Below, one piece after another: positions 22,534 through 30,197 of a stretch of 33,321 nt of DNA. The notes beneath the pieces were generated by a model. It saw only the letters and a list, made by a program, of their open reading frames with translations. It did not search any database and was not told the origin of the DNA. Each line of letters opens with the position of its first letter. Position 1 is the stretch's first letter. Made by a program: the position numbers and the translations under genes. This stretch comes from Thermoplasmata archaeon (GTDB lineage Archaea > Thermoplasmatota > E2 > UBA202 > JdFR-43): NCBI GenBank assembly GCA_008297865.1, contig VBQI01000008.1, positions 1-33,321 of the forward strand, read 5' to 3'.

Positions 22534-24171
22534 TTAGCCATAGGTAACGAAGCATGCATCCAGCATGCTTTCTCTCTCCCAACTAACCCCTGCATCCCCT
22601 GAGTGATAAAAACTTCCGTAAGGATATGGGTTTTTAATACCTACAACCCATACTACGCCCCAATCTGCATTGTTGCTTCTGCACACAATATAGTATTCTT
22701 TCCTAGGAACAACTTTTATATCCGGAAAATCAAACATTATCCACTCTGTTTCCCATTCTTTGCTGACAGGTATTGTGAGAGAGAAGGTCATCAAATCACT
22801 TCCATTAAGACTTTCTCTGAGCGAAATGGTTACTTCAAAATTTTCTTTCCAAGCAATCAAGCCGAGTTCAATTTTAGATAAATTGCTAATGCTTGGAATA
22901 AATGATTGGGCAAGCCATCTTGTATTGTTTATGATATATGCATAATATCCATTTACCTGTCTTTGATCAACTATTTTTTCTGCCATGCTAACTGTGAAAC
23001 TTGCTGTATCACTTTCAGCCCCTTTTTCATCTTCTGCAATCACTTTTATTACATATGTGCCTTCTTTATTCCATGAGTGAGACACGCTAATAACTTCTCC
23101 AGATTCATATAGCTTGCTCCATTCTGTAGATCCATCTCCCCAATCAATGAAGTATCTTATTCTATCCTCCTCTGGATCTTCTGAATAAAGCTGGTATGTT
23201 TGCAAAACATTTATTTTTCCCGTTTCATTTCCCGAAATTGTTGGCTCTGAAGGAGGTAGTTCAACTTCCGTTAGATACAACTCGCCTGGGTAGTCATCAA
23301 ATATTTGGGGATACATTCCATAATACTTTTCTATAATTGGCTGGGCGTACCAAAAGGCCTCTTCTGCTGAACATATTCCATCTCCATTTTTATCTCCATA
23401 CCCCTTCAGGCCCTCTACTAAATAATGTGTAAAAAATGAACCGTAAGAAGTATCTTCTTCTCTCACTGAAGTCATTACCACTCTATTTTTCCCCCTCAAT
23501 TCTACACTCAATTCTTTTGCAAATTTCTTTGCATAACTCCAGTTATCATTGAATCCGCCACTATGACAGCTATCTACAATTAAGCATATTCCTTTCGATT
23601 CCAGCCTGTTTAAAAAATAGTTAATTTCATCATCTGTTAAAATTGCAAATGGATTTGCCAACGGCTCCCAGCTCCATGGATTTTCAAAAGGCAGAAAGCC
23701 ACGATAGGTAGCGAGAGCTTCATCCATTTCGTCTTTTTCATCAAAAGGGGGTAAATCAAAGATTATTGGAAAACCATGTGTTGTGAGATAAATAAGACAA
23801 ATATCATTTTCATCTTCCATCTTATCGAGCCATCTGAAACCCTTTATTATATTGAGTAAAGTTGCATTCTCAGCAGTAATAACTTTTATATGATTCTCAT
23901 CCCACCATTCGGAAACAAGCAATGTTTTGTATAAATTCTCCACTTCTTTAAGCATGGACGGGCGGTTCATCTCTGGAACATTTGCATACACGCCAACAGC
24001 AACAAGCAAAGCCCAGTATTCTGTATCTGCAGAACTTTCCTCAAAGGAAATAACTGGTAATCTCATCTGCTCCTTTTCCTGAAAAACAGGTGCATTTGAT
24101 TCTGTCAACATTGAACTCAACATTAAACAAATTATAAGGAAAGGACCAAGTTCCTTTATAACGAGGGACAT
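22534..24171 (-). CDS. Secreted caspase-like (clan CD) peptidase with PKD and C-terminal beta domains
   Basis: A 545-residue protein starting at MSLVIKELG (24171). The track start at 24234 is less likely because the new start gives a signal peptide and has a TATA-like TTTTATATGG about 23 nt upstream. The peptidase core holds H132 (IYLTTHGFP) and C202 (LIVDSCHSGGFND), the clan CD catalytic dyad, preceded by ALLVAVGVYANVPEM. DKNGDGICSAEEA (about 260-272) is an EF-hand-like calcium loop. A PKD domain at about 305-400 carries FIDWGDGST and SHSWNKEGTY. A beta-sandwich at about 410-545 has QSFIPSISNLSKIELG. It is probably a surface or secreted calcium-dependent cysteine protease. Its target is unknown. 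It diverges from the phospholipase-D-like gene. Confidence 0.85.
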   Translation of the reverse strand: MSLVIKELGPFLIICLMLSSMLTESNAPVFQEKEQMRLPVISFEESSADTEYWALLVAVGVYANVPEMNRPSMLKEVENLYKTLLVSEWWDENHIKVITAENATLLNIIKGFRWLDKMEDENDICLIYLTTHGFPIIFDLPPFDEKDEMDEALATYRGFLPFENPWSWEPLANPFAILTDDEINYFLNRLESKGICLIVDSCHSGGFNDNWSYAKKFAKELSVELRGKNRVVMTSVREEDTSYGSFFTHYLVEGLKGYGDKNGDGICSAEEAFWYAQPIIEKYYGMYPQIFDDYPGELYLTEVELPPSEPTISGNETGKINVLQTYQLYSEDPEEDRIRYFIDWGDGSTEWSKLYESGEVISVSHSWNKEGTYVIKVIAEDEKGAESDTASFTVSMAEKIVDQRQVNGYYAYIINNTRWLAQSFIPSISNLSKIELGLIAWKENFEVTISLRESLNGSDLMTFSLTIPVSKEWETEWIMFDFPDIKVVPRKEYYIVCRSNNADWGVVWVVGIKNPYPYGSFYHSGDAGVSWERESMLDACFVTYG

Positions 24172-24188
24172 GAAATTAAAATCAATTT

Positions 24189-24240
24189 CCATATAAAAGA
24201 GTTTGTTCTCCCAAAAATGATATTCAAAATCCATTTATAC
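24189..24240. promoter_or_regulatory. Divergent promoters of the caspase-like and PLD-like genes
   Basis: Two separate TATA-like boxes face opposite ways: ccatataaaa at 24189-24198 for the minus-strand start at 24171, and catttatac at 24232-24240 for the plus-strand ATG at 24260. Each centres about 24 nt from its start codon, and neither gene has a Shine-Dalgarno sequence. Confidence 0.5.
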
Positions 24241-24259
24241 ATTCACTATTTTTTCCTCG

Positions 24260-26320
24260 ATGAAAAAGATAATAGTATTGTTGCTAACTCTACTCTTAAC
24301 CATTTCATTATCTCATGCAAAAATTGACTTGGCTATTGAATGGATTAAAGCAGAAAGAATTGTAGGAGAGGGGGAAATTGTAGAAATAAAAGCTAAGGTT
24401 TTGAATTTAGGGGAAAGCACTTCCTTCACTATATCCTTCTATTATGATTCTATCGATCCAGAGCATCTAATAGCAAGGAAACATTATGATTCAATTAACG
24501 TGTACAGAATCCCATCTGTAAAGTGGGATACAAAGGATTTGATAGGCGACCATACAATTATTGCATATGTTGAGGATGGATACAAAGAAAACAATTATGC
24601 CTTCTACAATATTTCTATTGTTGAGACAAAACCAGATGAAAATGAAAGGAAAATAATGATTTGTGAAGTATATTATTATGCTCGTCCCAACAGGAATAAT
24701 GAATATATTTGCATAGCTAATAGTGGAGAGAGAAAAGTAAATATGGAAGGATGGTATCTCACTACTGAGCCGTGGGAAAGAGCAGATGAGCAGAATAAGA
24801 TCATTCTCCCTGATGTAGAACTAAATTGTAGTGAAAAAATTTACATTACCCAAAATGGGAGTAGCTTTAAAATAGAAACTGGATTTGAAGCAGATTTTGA
24901 ATGGTACAACTGCTCTCATGTGCCAGATATAGAAAGGGAAGGAAGGTTTGTTTTGCCGAATCATGGAGGAATTGTATGCCTTAAAGATAAATACAATCAT
25001 TCAATTGATGTTGTAGTTTACGGAGATGTTTCGTATAGCGATGGATGGATTGGAGAAGCAGTAAAAAATGTTGATAAAGGAGTTGTGTTAAAAAGAAAGG
25101 ATTTTGTCGATACAAATACAAGCAAGGATTGGGAGCGGAGTATTATTGGACAATCCGAATTCCCTTCTTTTAGGGGAAAAGCCTATAGAGCTATTGCTTT
25201 TTGCTCTCCCGATTGCTCTTATGATGTTATTTCTAAAGAGTTAGTAAATATAAGCGAGATAAAGCTAAACCTGTATATGTTTACCGATCCTTTTCTTGCG
25301 GATTTGTTAAATAAAACAAATGCAGAAATGAAAATTCTTTTAGATGGAAATGTAATCGGTGGCTTACCCATGGAAGAAAGATATATTGCATGGATGCTTA
25401 GCAAAAAAGGAGAAGTGAGATATATGATGGCAAATGAGGAAGAGGGTGTATACAAGAGATATAAGTATAATCATGCAAAATATGCGATTATAGACGGCAA
25501 AAAGTGCATTATAGAATCTGCAAATTGGGTGAAAAACGGCGTGCCCATCGATAATTCGTATGGAAATAGAGAATGGGGGGTTTTAATTGAGAATGAAAGC
25601 TTGGCAGACTATCTCTCAACTGTTTTTCTTTACGACTGGAACCCTTCTTTTCAAGATAGCATACCTTTCGATGAAAAAAGCTTCACACATGGCAGGCCAC
25701 CCGAAGATTTCTCTATGAATTATTTTATTCCAAAAGGTGACTATGTAGCAAAATTTTCACCTTTGTATTTAAATTCCTCTTTCAATTTTACAGTTATAGT
25801 TGCCCCAGACAATGCCGAAGAAGAAATATTACATCTTCTTGATACAGCTGAAAAAGAAATATTGGTTGAGCAGGCATATATTGAGAAAGATTGGGAAGAT
25901 GGAATTAATCCTTTGCTTGAAAAACTAATCGAGAAAAATGAGAGTGGGGTAAGGGTCAAGATTATACTTAACTACAATCCTGCATATTATTCAACAAATA
26001 AAATGAATGAGGAAACTTGCGATTTTTTGAAAAATATTGATGTTAAACTCCAAAAGGAATTGAATATACACAATAAAGGTGTAATTGTAGATGGAGAGAA
26101 AGTACTTATATCTTCTATTAATTGGGGAGAAAATTCAATAAGGAGAAATAGAGAGGTGGGAATAATAATAGAAAGTGAAGAGATGGCAGAATATTTTGAA
26201 AAAATTTTTTGGTATGACTGGAACTATAAATTTGAAGAAAAGGCAGGATATGAAAAAATATTTGTTTTCGCTATCTTTATAATAACCTTTCTCTTAATCT
26301 ACCTACATTGGAGGAAATGA
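24260..26320 (+). CDS. Membrane-anchored double phospholipase D-like protein with lamin-tail domain
   Basis: A 686-residue exported protein. It has a signal peptide (MKKIIVLLLTLLLTISLSHA), then a CARDB-like beta domain (about 25-120, RIVGEGEIVEIKAKVLNLGES), then a lamin-tail-like domain (about 130-290, ICEVYYYARPNRNNEYICIAN, GWYLTTEPW). Two PLD catalytic repeats follow, with HxK-x4-D: H405/K407/D412 in NHAKYAIIDG and H604/K606/D611 in HNKGVIVDG, each followed by the family Asn (SANW, SINW). A single C-terminal helix (664-683, IFVFAIFIITFLLIYLHW) with a basic end anchors it outside the cell. The PLD superfamily includes nucleases and lipases; lamin-tail plus PLD architectures suggest nuclease activity, but this is inference. 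It forms an operon with the rhomboid gene one base downstream. Confidence 0.87.
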   Translation: MKKIIVLLLTLLLTISLSHAKIDLAIEWIKAERIVGEGEIVEIKAKVLNLGESTSFTISFYYDSIDPEHLIARKHYDSINVYRIPSVKWDTKDLIGDHTIIAYVEDGYKENNYAFYNISIVETKPDENERKIMICEVYYYARPNRNNEYICIANSGERKVNMEGWYLTTEPWERADEQNKIILPDVELNCSEKIYITQNGSSFKIETGFEADFEWYNCSHVPDIEREGRFVLPNHGGIVCLKDKYNHSIDVVVYGDVSYSDGWIGEAVKNVDKGVVLKRKDFVDTNTSKDWERSIIGQSEFPSFRGKAYRAIAFCSPDCSYDVISKELVNISEIKLNLYMFTDPFLADLLNKTNAEMKILLDGNVIGGLPMEERYIAWMLSKKGEVRYMMANEEEGVYKRYKYNHAKYAIIDGKKCIIESANWVKNGVPIDNSYGNREWGVLIENESLADYLSTVFLYDWNPSFQDSIPFDEKSFTHGRPPEDFSMNYFIPKGDYVAKFSPLYLNSSFNFTVIVAPDNAEEEILHLLDTAEKEILVEQAYIEKDWEDGINPLLEKLIEKNESGVRVKIILNYNPAYYSTNKMNEETCDFLKNIDVKLQKELNIHNKGVIVDGEKVLISSINWGENSIRRNREVGIIIESEEMAEYFEKIFWYDWNYKFEEKAGYEKIFVFAIFIITFLLIYLHWRK

Positions 26321-26321
26321 A

Positions 26322-27185
26322 ATGCTTGCAAAAATAATTTCAATAGCTGTTCCTCTTGCCATCGTTCTTCCTATTGTATATGGATTTATCAGAAAAATTC
26401 CCTTATCGCTTATGCTAATCTTATCAAATTTTATCGTATTTTTTATAACATTTCCTTTTCTTAAGCTCGCAATAAATGAATTTGCATTCAATCCCTTATA
26501 TCTTAGCAGTTTAACTAAAATATATACTATTTTCACTTCAATGTTTTTGCATGGTGGTTTTGATCACATACTCTTCAATATGATTGGACTATTTTTTATT
26601 GGTTTACCATTTGAAAATGAAGTAGGGACAAAAAAATTCATCACCATATATTTCATTTCTGGAATTTCTGCTGCCTTGCTATTTTCCTTTTACAATTTTG
26701 GTGAAACTTATCTTATAGGGGCATCTGGAGCAATTTTTGGGATACTTGGCGCGTTTGCAGCATGTTGCCCATTTAAAAGAGTTTTTGTTCCTGTGCCAAT
26801 GTTCATAATGTTTTTTATGAGAATTCCCGTTATTGTTCTCGCCTTGCTATATGCTGGACTTGAAACATTCTATACATTGCTCGGTGCGCCTGATGGCGTT
26901 GCACATTCAGCTCATCTTGGGGGGTTCATAGCGGGCGTGTTTATGTATCCATTTATAAAAAGAAAGGTGGAAGCAAGGACTGACATCAACATTAATGATT
27001 TAGAGGAACTGATAGTTAACGATAAACAAAGAGAGATTTTTGATAAAGTGAAGCAGGCTGATGAAGCAGATGTAAGAGATGCATGGCTTTCCTATCTTTT
27101 AAAACATGTTAAATGTCCAAAATGTGGGGGAGAGATTTCTGTTAAAGAAGGAATAAAATGCAAAAAATGCGGTTATAAAAAATGA
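26322..27185 (+). CDS. Rhomboid-family intramembrane serine protease with C-terminal zinc ribbon
   Basis: A 287-residue rhomboid. The membrane core has about seven helices. HGGFDHILFNMIGL supplies the His/Asn oxyanion pair (H82, N86), S135 lies in the catalytic GASGAIFG motif, and H198 in HSAHLGGFIAG completes the dyad. After the last helix a charged cytosolic linker (about 212-262) leads to a four-Cys zinc ribbon (CPKCGGEISVKEGIKCKKCGYKK) at the very end, which is uncommon. A GGAGG lies inside the end of the PLD-like gene and supports the start at 26322. The 3' end overlaps the convergent presenilin-type gene by 13 nt. Substrates are likely single-span membrane proteins such as the anchored PLD-like protein next door; that is speculative. 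Confidence 0.92.
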   Translation: MLAKIISIAVPLAIVLPIVYGFIRKIPLSLMLILSNFIVFFITFPFLKLAINEFAFNPLYLSSLTKIYTIFTSMFLHGGFDHILFNMIGLFFIGLPFENEVGTKKFITIYFISGISAALLFSFYNFGETYLIGASGAIFGILGAFAACCPFKRVFVPVPMFIMFFMRIPVIVLALLYAGLETFYTLLGAPDGVAHSAHLGGFIAGVFMYPFIKRKVEARTDININDLEELIVNDKQREIFDKVKQADEADVRDAWLSYLLKHVKCPKCGGEISVKEGIKCKKCGYKK

Positions 27186-28288
27186 AGAATTACATATGCT
27201 ACAATCACTCCTCCATTTAAATATGGCAACCCTGGCTGTGGGCCTTTCGAAATAAGCGTCATGAGGAGAATATAGCCAATTAATGCTCCTAGTAATGTTA
27301 AAATAAAGCCCGTCAGTCCATATTCAAGATAGGATGCAGTAATCAGAATCCCTGGAATTACAACGTCTCCGAGCCCCATATAAACTGCATCCCTCTCATC
27401 TCGCCATTTATCCCTTAAATATGAATAAGAAGCTTTTTTTGGGAAAATCATGAGCAATGGAAGATGAGACGATACCGCTGTTTCTGCAAGTTTTACCATA
27501 TGTTTTGTTTTGTAAACAGAAACCGCATCATAAATTGCTAAAGCAATGAGAAATAGTAGTATTAGCTCAATTGAAAGTGATATGGCAAAAATGGCAGATA
27601 TACCTCCAGCAAGAAAAATTCCGAAAGTGTCAATAACATACCACTCTGGATATTTTACTAAAAGAAACAACATTACCACTGATATTATAAAAGCAGACAA
27701 AATGGCAAAAGTAGATTCATATGCAAATGAAACATCAGTTTCTATTGGCGGAACATTATTTCCTTTTCTCTCTCCCTTGATATAAATGACTTTACTTTCT
27801 CCCCCTCTAATTTCAGTAAGTGTCCATCTATTGTTGAATCCGGTATCATTTGCGGGCTGGGAAGAAATGAAAGTAAAATTTTCATGGTAAAGCGTAGATA
27901 CAACAACATTTTTTACAGGTTTATTTCCTGTATTGTTCACCCATATGGTATATATTAATTTGCCTCCTTGAAAATCCACTTTCTCCTCGATAGTTAAAGA
28001 AGGACTATCTACGGAATAGAAGAAAGCCTGAAAAATGGTGAATGCTGTAAGAAAGAAAAATAACAATATTATATATTTCACCAAATTTTTTCTATACTTT
28101 GCTATAAGCAAAATAATCAGGGTAAAAATGAGGATAATAAAAAAGATGTAAACAATGTTAAGTGGATCATTAGGATTTTCAAATGTTTCAAATCCCGCTT
28201 CTTTAAAAGATGGAGCAACAAAAATTGCTATAAGCTGGCTCACAACAAAAAGCACTGCCATGCCAGCAGGTGCACCAAATTTTTTCAT
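27173..28288 (-). CDS. Presenilin/signal-peptide-peptidase-like GxGD protease with inserted Ig-like domain
   Basis: A 371-residue aspartyl intramembrane protease of the archaeal presenilin family. Both catalytic aspartates are visible: D254 in ALAIYDAVSVYKTKHM (the YD motif) and D308 in MGLGDVVIPGIL (GxGD). The PAL-like motif GLPYLNGG is at 353-360. Helices lie around 10-25, 44-64 and 70-90, and then from 192 on. Between residues about 92 and 190 there is a hydrophilic beta-rich domain (KLIYTIWVNNTGNKPVKNVVV, GGESKVIYIKGER) resembling DUF11/CARDB Ig-like domains, probably outside the membrane. This insertion is unusual. The family cleaves transmembrane peptides. The gene is convergent with the rhomboid gene. 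Confidence 0.87.
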   Translation of the reverse strand: MKKFGAPAGMAVLFVVSQLIAIFVAPSFKEAGFETFENPNDPLNIVYIFFIILIFTLIILLIAKYRKNLVKYIILLFFFLTAFTIFQAFFYSVDSPSLTIEEKVDFQGGKLIYTIWVNNTGNKPVKNVVVSTLYHENFTFISSQPANDTGFNNRWTLTEIRGGESKVIYIKGERKGNNVPPIETDVSFAYESTFAILSAFIISVVMLFLLVKYPEWYVIDTFGIFLAGGISAIFAISLSIELILLFLIALAIYDAVSVYKTKHMVKLAETAVSSHLPLLMIFPKKASYSYLRDKWRDERDAVYMGLGDVVIPGILITASYLEYGLTGFILTLLGALIGYILLMTLISKGPQPGLPYLNGGVIVAYVILHFL

Positions 28289-28320
28289 ACAAGTAAAAGA
28301 TTTAGGATAAATTAATTTTG

Positions 28321-28454
28321 GTTCATATCAATGTTTTTATCAGATGGACTATAAATGCTTCGTGAAAGTAAAAATATTCCTGCCTGAGTTCATATCAATG
28401 TTTTTATCAGACGTGCTACTGCCTCTGCTTCTTTCACAAAGAAAATGTATTCTT
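28321..28454. repeat. Tandem partial gene duplication (67-bp unit)
   Basis: A 24-bp sequence at 28321-28344 is repeated exactly at 28388-28411, 67 bp away. The second copy contains the end of the downstream PH/GRAM-like gene. The first copy lies beyond its stop, yet its minus-strand translation EYFYFHEAFIVHLIKTLI followed by TGA aligns with the gene's true end EYIFFVKEAEAVARLIKTLI. The last 19 or so codons have therefore been duplicated in tandem and the upstream part has since diverged. Confidence 0.8.
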
Positions 28455-28671
28455 TTTCCGAAATAATTTTGATTTTTTTGGTTAGCCCTTTCATTACCTC
28501 GCTTTTTCTTATTTCTTTGAACCTTATAATGATTTCATTTTTTGTGAGCATAGGTTTAAAAACTATTTTTTTGTTAGTGACAAAAAGAGTGCCAGGTATT
28601 TTCACACTCTTTACTTTCATATTCGCTTTCTTTTTCCACAAAATTAGCTCATTTTTCTCTAAATTAATCAC
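28390..28671 (-). CDS. Small PH/GRAM-like domain protein
   Basis: A 93-residue protein with the pattern of bacterial and archaeal PH/GRAM-like domains: an opening NELILWKKKANMKVKSVK strand pair, the typical GTLFVTNKKIVFKP strand, then IIIRFKEIRKSEVM and a C-terminal helix (EAEAVARLIKTLI). Such domains bind membranes or proteins and have no catalytic role. The start is GTG at 28671, with a TATA-like cttttatttt about 26 nt upstream. The gene's 3' end has a tandem duplicate just downstream. It lies between the presenilin-type gene and the small membrane protein, all on the minus strand. Confidence 0.65.
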   Translation of the reverse strand: MINLEKNELILWKKKANMKVKSVKIPGTLFVTNKKIVFKPMLTKNEIIIRFKEIRKSEVMKGLTKKIKIISEKEYIFFVKEAEAVARLIKTLI

Positions 28672-28703
28672 AGTAAAAAAGGCGGATGAAAATAAAAGTT
28701 TTG

Positions 28704-29150
28704 TTAATCAAAAACGATTCCTATTACAACGCCAGAAAATCCGGCAATAGCAAAAATTGCCGGAAGCATTACGTACATAGAGAAACCTACAAAAGGGATA
28801 AATATTGCTACATGAACAGCATGTGCCCAATGCCCCTGCAAACCTTGAGTATCGAGAAAGGTAATAGGAAAGGCAATAAGTGCTGGAGTCAATGGAATGA
28901 ATGGAGGAAATATTATTCCACCTCCTATTCCAACTACTTTGCACATAGTATTAACATATATGCTATCCTCTCCGAATTTTTCCTGCAAAATTTCAATAAA
29001 AACTTCTATTTCTTCTTCAGTAAATCCTCCTTCCCGTATGCTTTTAAGTTCATCTATCACAAAATCAATTTCGTTTTTTTCTTTTTTATTCGGGCTTACA
29101 CACGGTAAGCAAATTGAGAAAATTATAAGGAAAGCAATAAATTTTCTCAT
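28704..29150 (-). CDS. Exported or membrane protein of unknown function
   Basis: A 148-residue protein with a signal peptide (MRKFIAFLIIFSICLPCVSP, possibly lipoprotein-like around the Cys). An acidic helical stretch follows (EIDFVIDELKSIREGGFTEEEIEVFIEILQEKFGE), then hydrophobic segments VGIGGGIIFPPFIPLTPALIAFPIT, HAVHVAIFIPFVGFSMYVML and AIFAIAGFSGVVIGIVF. I do not recognise the family. A strong TATA-like tatatata (29171-29178) centres about 24 nt before the ATG. It is divergent from the BsuPI-like gene. Confidence 0.65.
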   Translation of the reverse strand: MRKFIAFLIIFSICLPCVSPNKKEKNEIDFVIDELKSIREGGFTEEEIEVFIEILQEKFGEDSIYVNTMCKVVGIGGGIIFPPFIPLTPALIAFPITFLDTQGLQGHWAHAVHVAIFIPFVGFSMYVMLPAIFAIAGFSGVVIGIVFD

Positions 29151-29170
29151 TGTAATAATTTCTCTACCCC

Positions 29171-29178
29171 TATATATA
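29171..29178 (-). promoter_or_regulatory. TATA-like box upstream of the 28704-29150 gene
   Basis: The octamer tatatata, self-complementary, centres about 24 nt before the minus-strand ATG at 29150, and no Shine-Dalgarno sequence follows. For the divergent plus-strand gene at 29236 a separate, weaker cttatttact lies at 29211-29220. Confidence 0.5.
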
Positions 29179-29235
29179 GTTCACCTTTTGATTAACAATT
29201 TCGCAAGCATCTTATTTACTTTCTGTTTTATGAAT

Positions 29236-29670
29236 ATGAAAGGTATACTACTTGGGATAGTGATAATCGGAATAATTGCATCTGCATATTTTATGATGGC
29301 AAATGGAGATTATGCCATTGTGGTGAAAACAGATAAGCATACCTATTCTCTAAATGAAGAAATACATATCTGGATCGAAATTAAAGATTATGACAGTAAG
29401 AATATAAAATTTCCTTCATCAAAAATTGCTGACTTCTGCATTTATAAAGGAGAAGAAAAATTGTATCAGTGGTCGGAAAATAGAAGTTTTTTACAGGTTA
29501 TTACCTCGATAAATCTCTCGAAAGGAATGATATTATTAGAAACAACTATTCCTGCAAATATGTTGGGCATCGGAACTTTTGAAATAAGAGCGTGGATGGA
29601 AAAATTTTATGAAAATGGAGAAATCCATCCTGAAGTATATGCAAAGTCAATTAGCTTTTCTATATCATGA
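29236..29670 (+). CDS. Membrane-tethered BsuPI-like proteinase inhibitor domain protein
   Basis: A 144-residue protein starting at MKGILLGIVIIGIIASAYFMM, a signal anchor. The track start at 28897 is antisense to the neighbouring gene and should be dropped; ATG 29230 is a near alternative. The rest is an Ig-like beta domain. Residues 38-101 follow the BsuPI (intracellular proteinase inhibitor) pattern: YSLNEEIHIWIEIKD, IKFPSSKIADFCIYKGEEKL, YQWSENRSFLQVITSINLSKG, matching the family's YDF-x-I, V-y-x-WS and F-tQ elements. It ends in FEIRAWMEKF and KSISFSIS strands. In Bacillus the inhibitor blocks a subtilisin. Here it would lie outside the membrane. Inhibition is inferred from fold similarity only. 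Confidence 0.68.
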   Translation: MKGILLGIVIIGIIASAYFMMANGDYAIVVKTDKHTYSLNEEIHIWIEIKDYDSKNIKFPSSKIADFCIYKGEEKLYQWSENRSFLQVITSINLSKGMILLETTIPANMLGIGTFEIRAWMEKFYENGEIHPEVYAKSISFSIS

Positions 29671-29818
29671 ACATTGCGTCTATTCAAATACTTTTCTGAG
29701 ATTCTTATATTCTTTGGGAGCATTCAAGACTGCATTCATGCAATTGATGCGGGCGTTAATATATTAGCAGAAGTCCACAGAAACAAAAATTTTAATAATA
29801 GCTCTCCATACAATACCA

Positions 29819-30037
29819 ATGAAACCCCTGGAAGTGATTCATGCAAGCTTAGAAAAGCGCATACTTGTTGAATTGAAAGGGGGAAGAGAATATCGTGGCA
29901 TATTAGAAGGATATGATCATCCTCATCTCAATCTCATATTAAGGAATGCGGAAGAGATTATAGAAGGAGAAAAGAAACGGGAATTAGAAAAAGTTATTGT
30001 AAGGGGAGACAATATAGTATATATATTACCGCCGTGA
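29819..30037 (+). CDS. LSm / Sm-like archaeal RNA-binding protein
   Basis: A 72-residue Sm-fold protein. Sm1 is [28 protein letters not shown] and Sm2 is [13 protein letters not shown]. Archaeal Sm proteins form heptameric rings that bind U-rich RNA and act as RNA chaperones. It is followed 4 nt later by the L37e gene, the near-universal archaeal pairing. A TATA-like tttaataata (29791-29800) lies about 24 nt before the ATG, suggesting a leaderless transcript for the LSm-L37e-purF-lipase run. The overlapping TTG-start ORF at 29674 is not considered real. Confidence 0.96.
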   Translation: MKPLEVIHASLEKRILVELKGGREYRGILEGYDHPHLNLILRNAEEIIEGEKKRELEKVIVRGDNIVYILPP

Positions 30038-30041
30038 TAAA

Positions 30042-30197
30042 ATGAGTAAAGGTACGCCATCAAAAGAAGGAGGAGGAAAAACCCACATTGTTTGCAGAAG
30101 ATGCGGGAAGCATGCATATAATGCGAGAAAGAAATATTGTGCCTCCTGCGGCTTTGGAAGGTCCAGGAGGAGAAGAAAATTCAGCTGGAAAAAATGA
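30042..30197 (+). CDS. rpl37e: 50S ribosomal protein L37e
   Basis: A 51-residue ribosomal protein too short for the ORF track. It reads [20 protein letters not shown]..., with a zinc finger made of [10 protein letters not shown] and CASCGFG, and the highly basic end [12 protein letters not shown]. The TGA stop overlaps the ATG of purF (ATGA, 30194-30197). It is preceded by the LSm gene in the typical archaeal order. Confidence 0.96.
   Translation: MSKGTPSKEGGGKTHIVCRRCGKHAYNARKKYCASCGFGRSRRRRKFSWKK

Noticed and set aside
28897-29229. N-terminal extension of the plus-strand ORF at 28897
   Set aside because: It is antisense to the 28704-29150 gene; the signal anchor and domain begin only at 29230/29236.
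29674-29871. 65-residue ORF before LSm
   Set aside because: It starts at TTG, overlaps the LSm start, and its end is simply LSm read in another frame. No family is recognisable.
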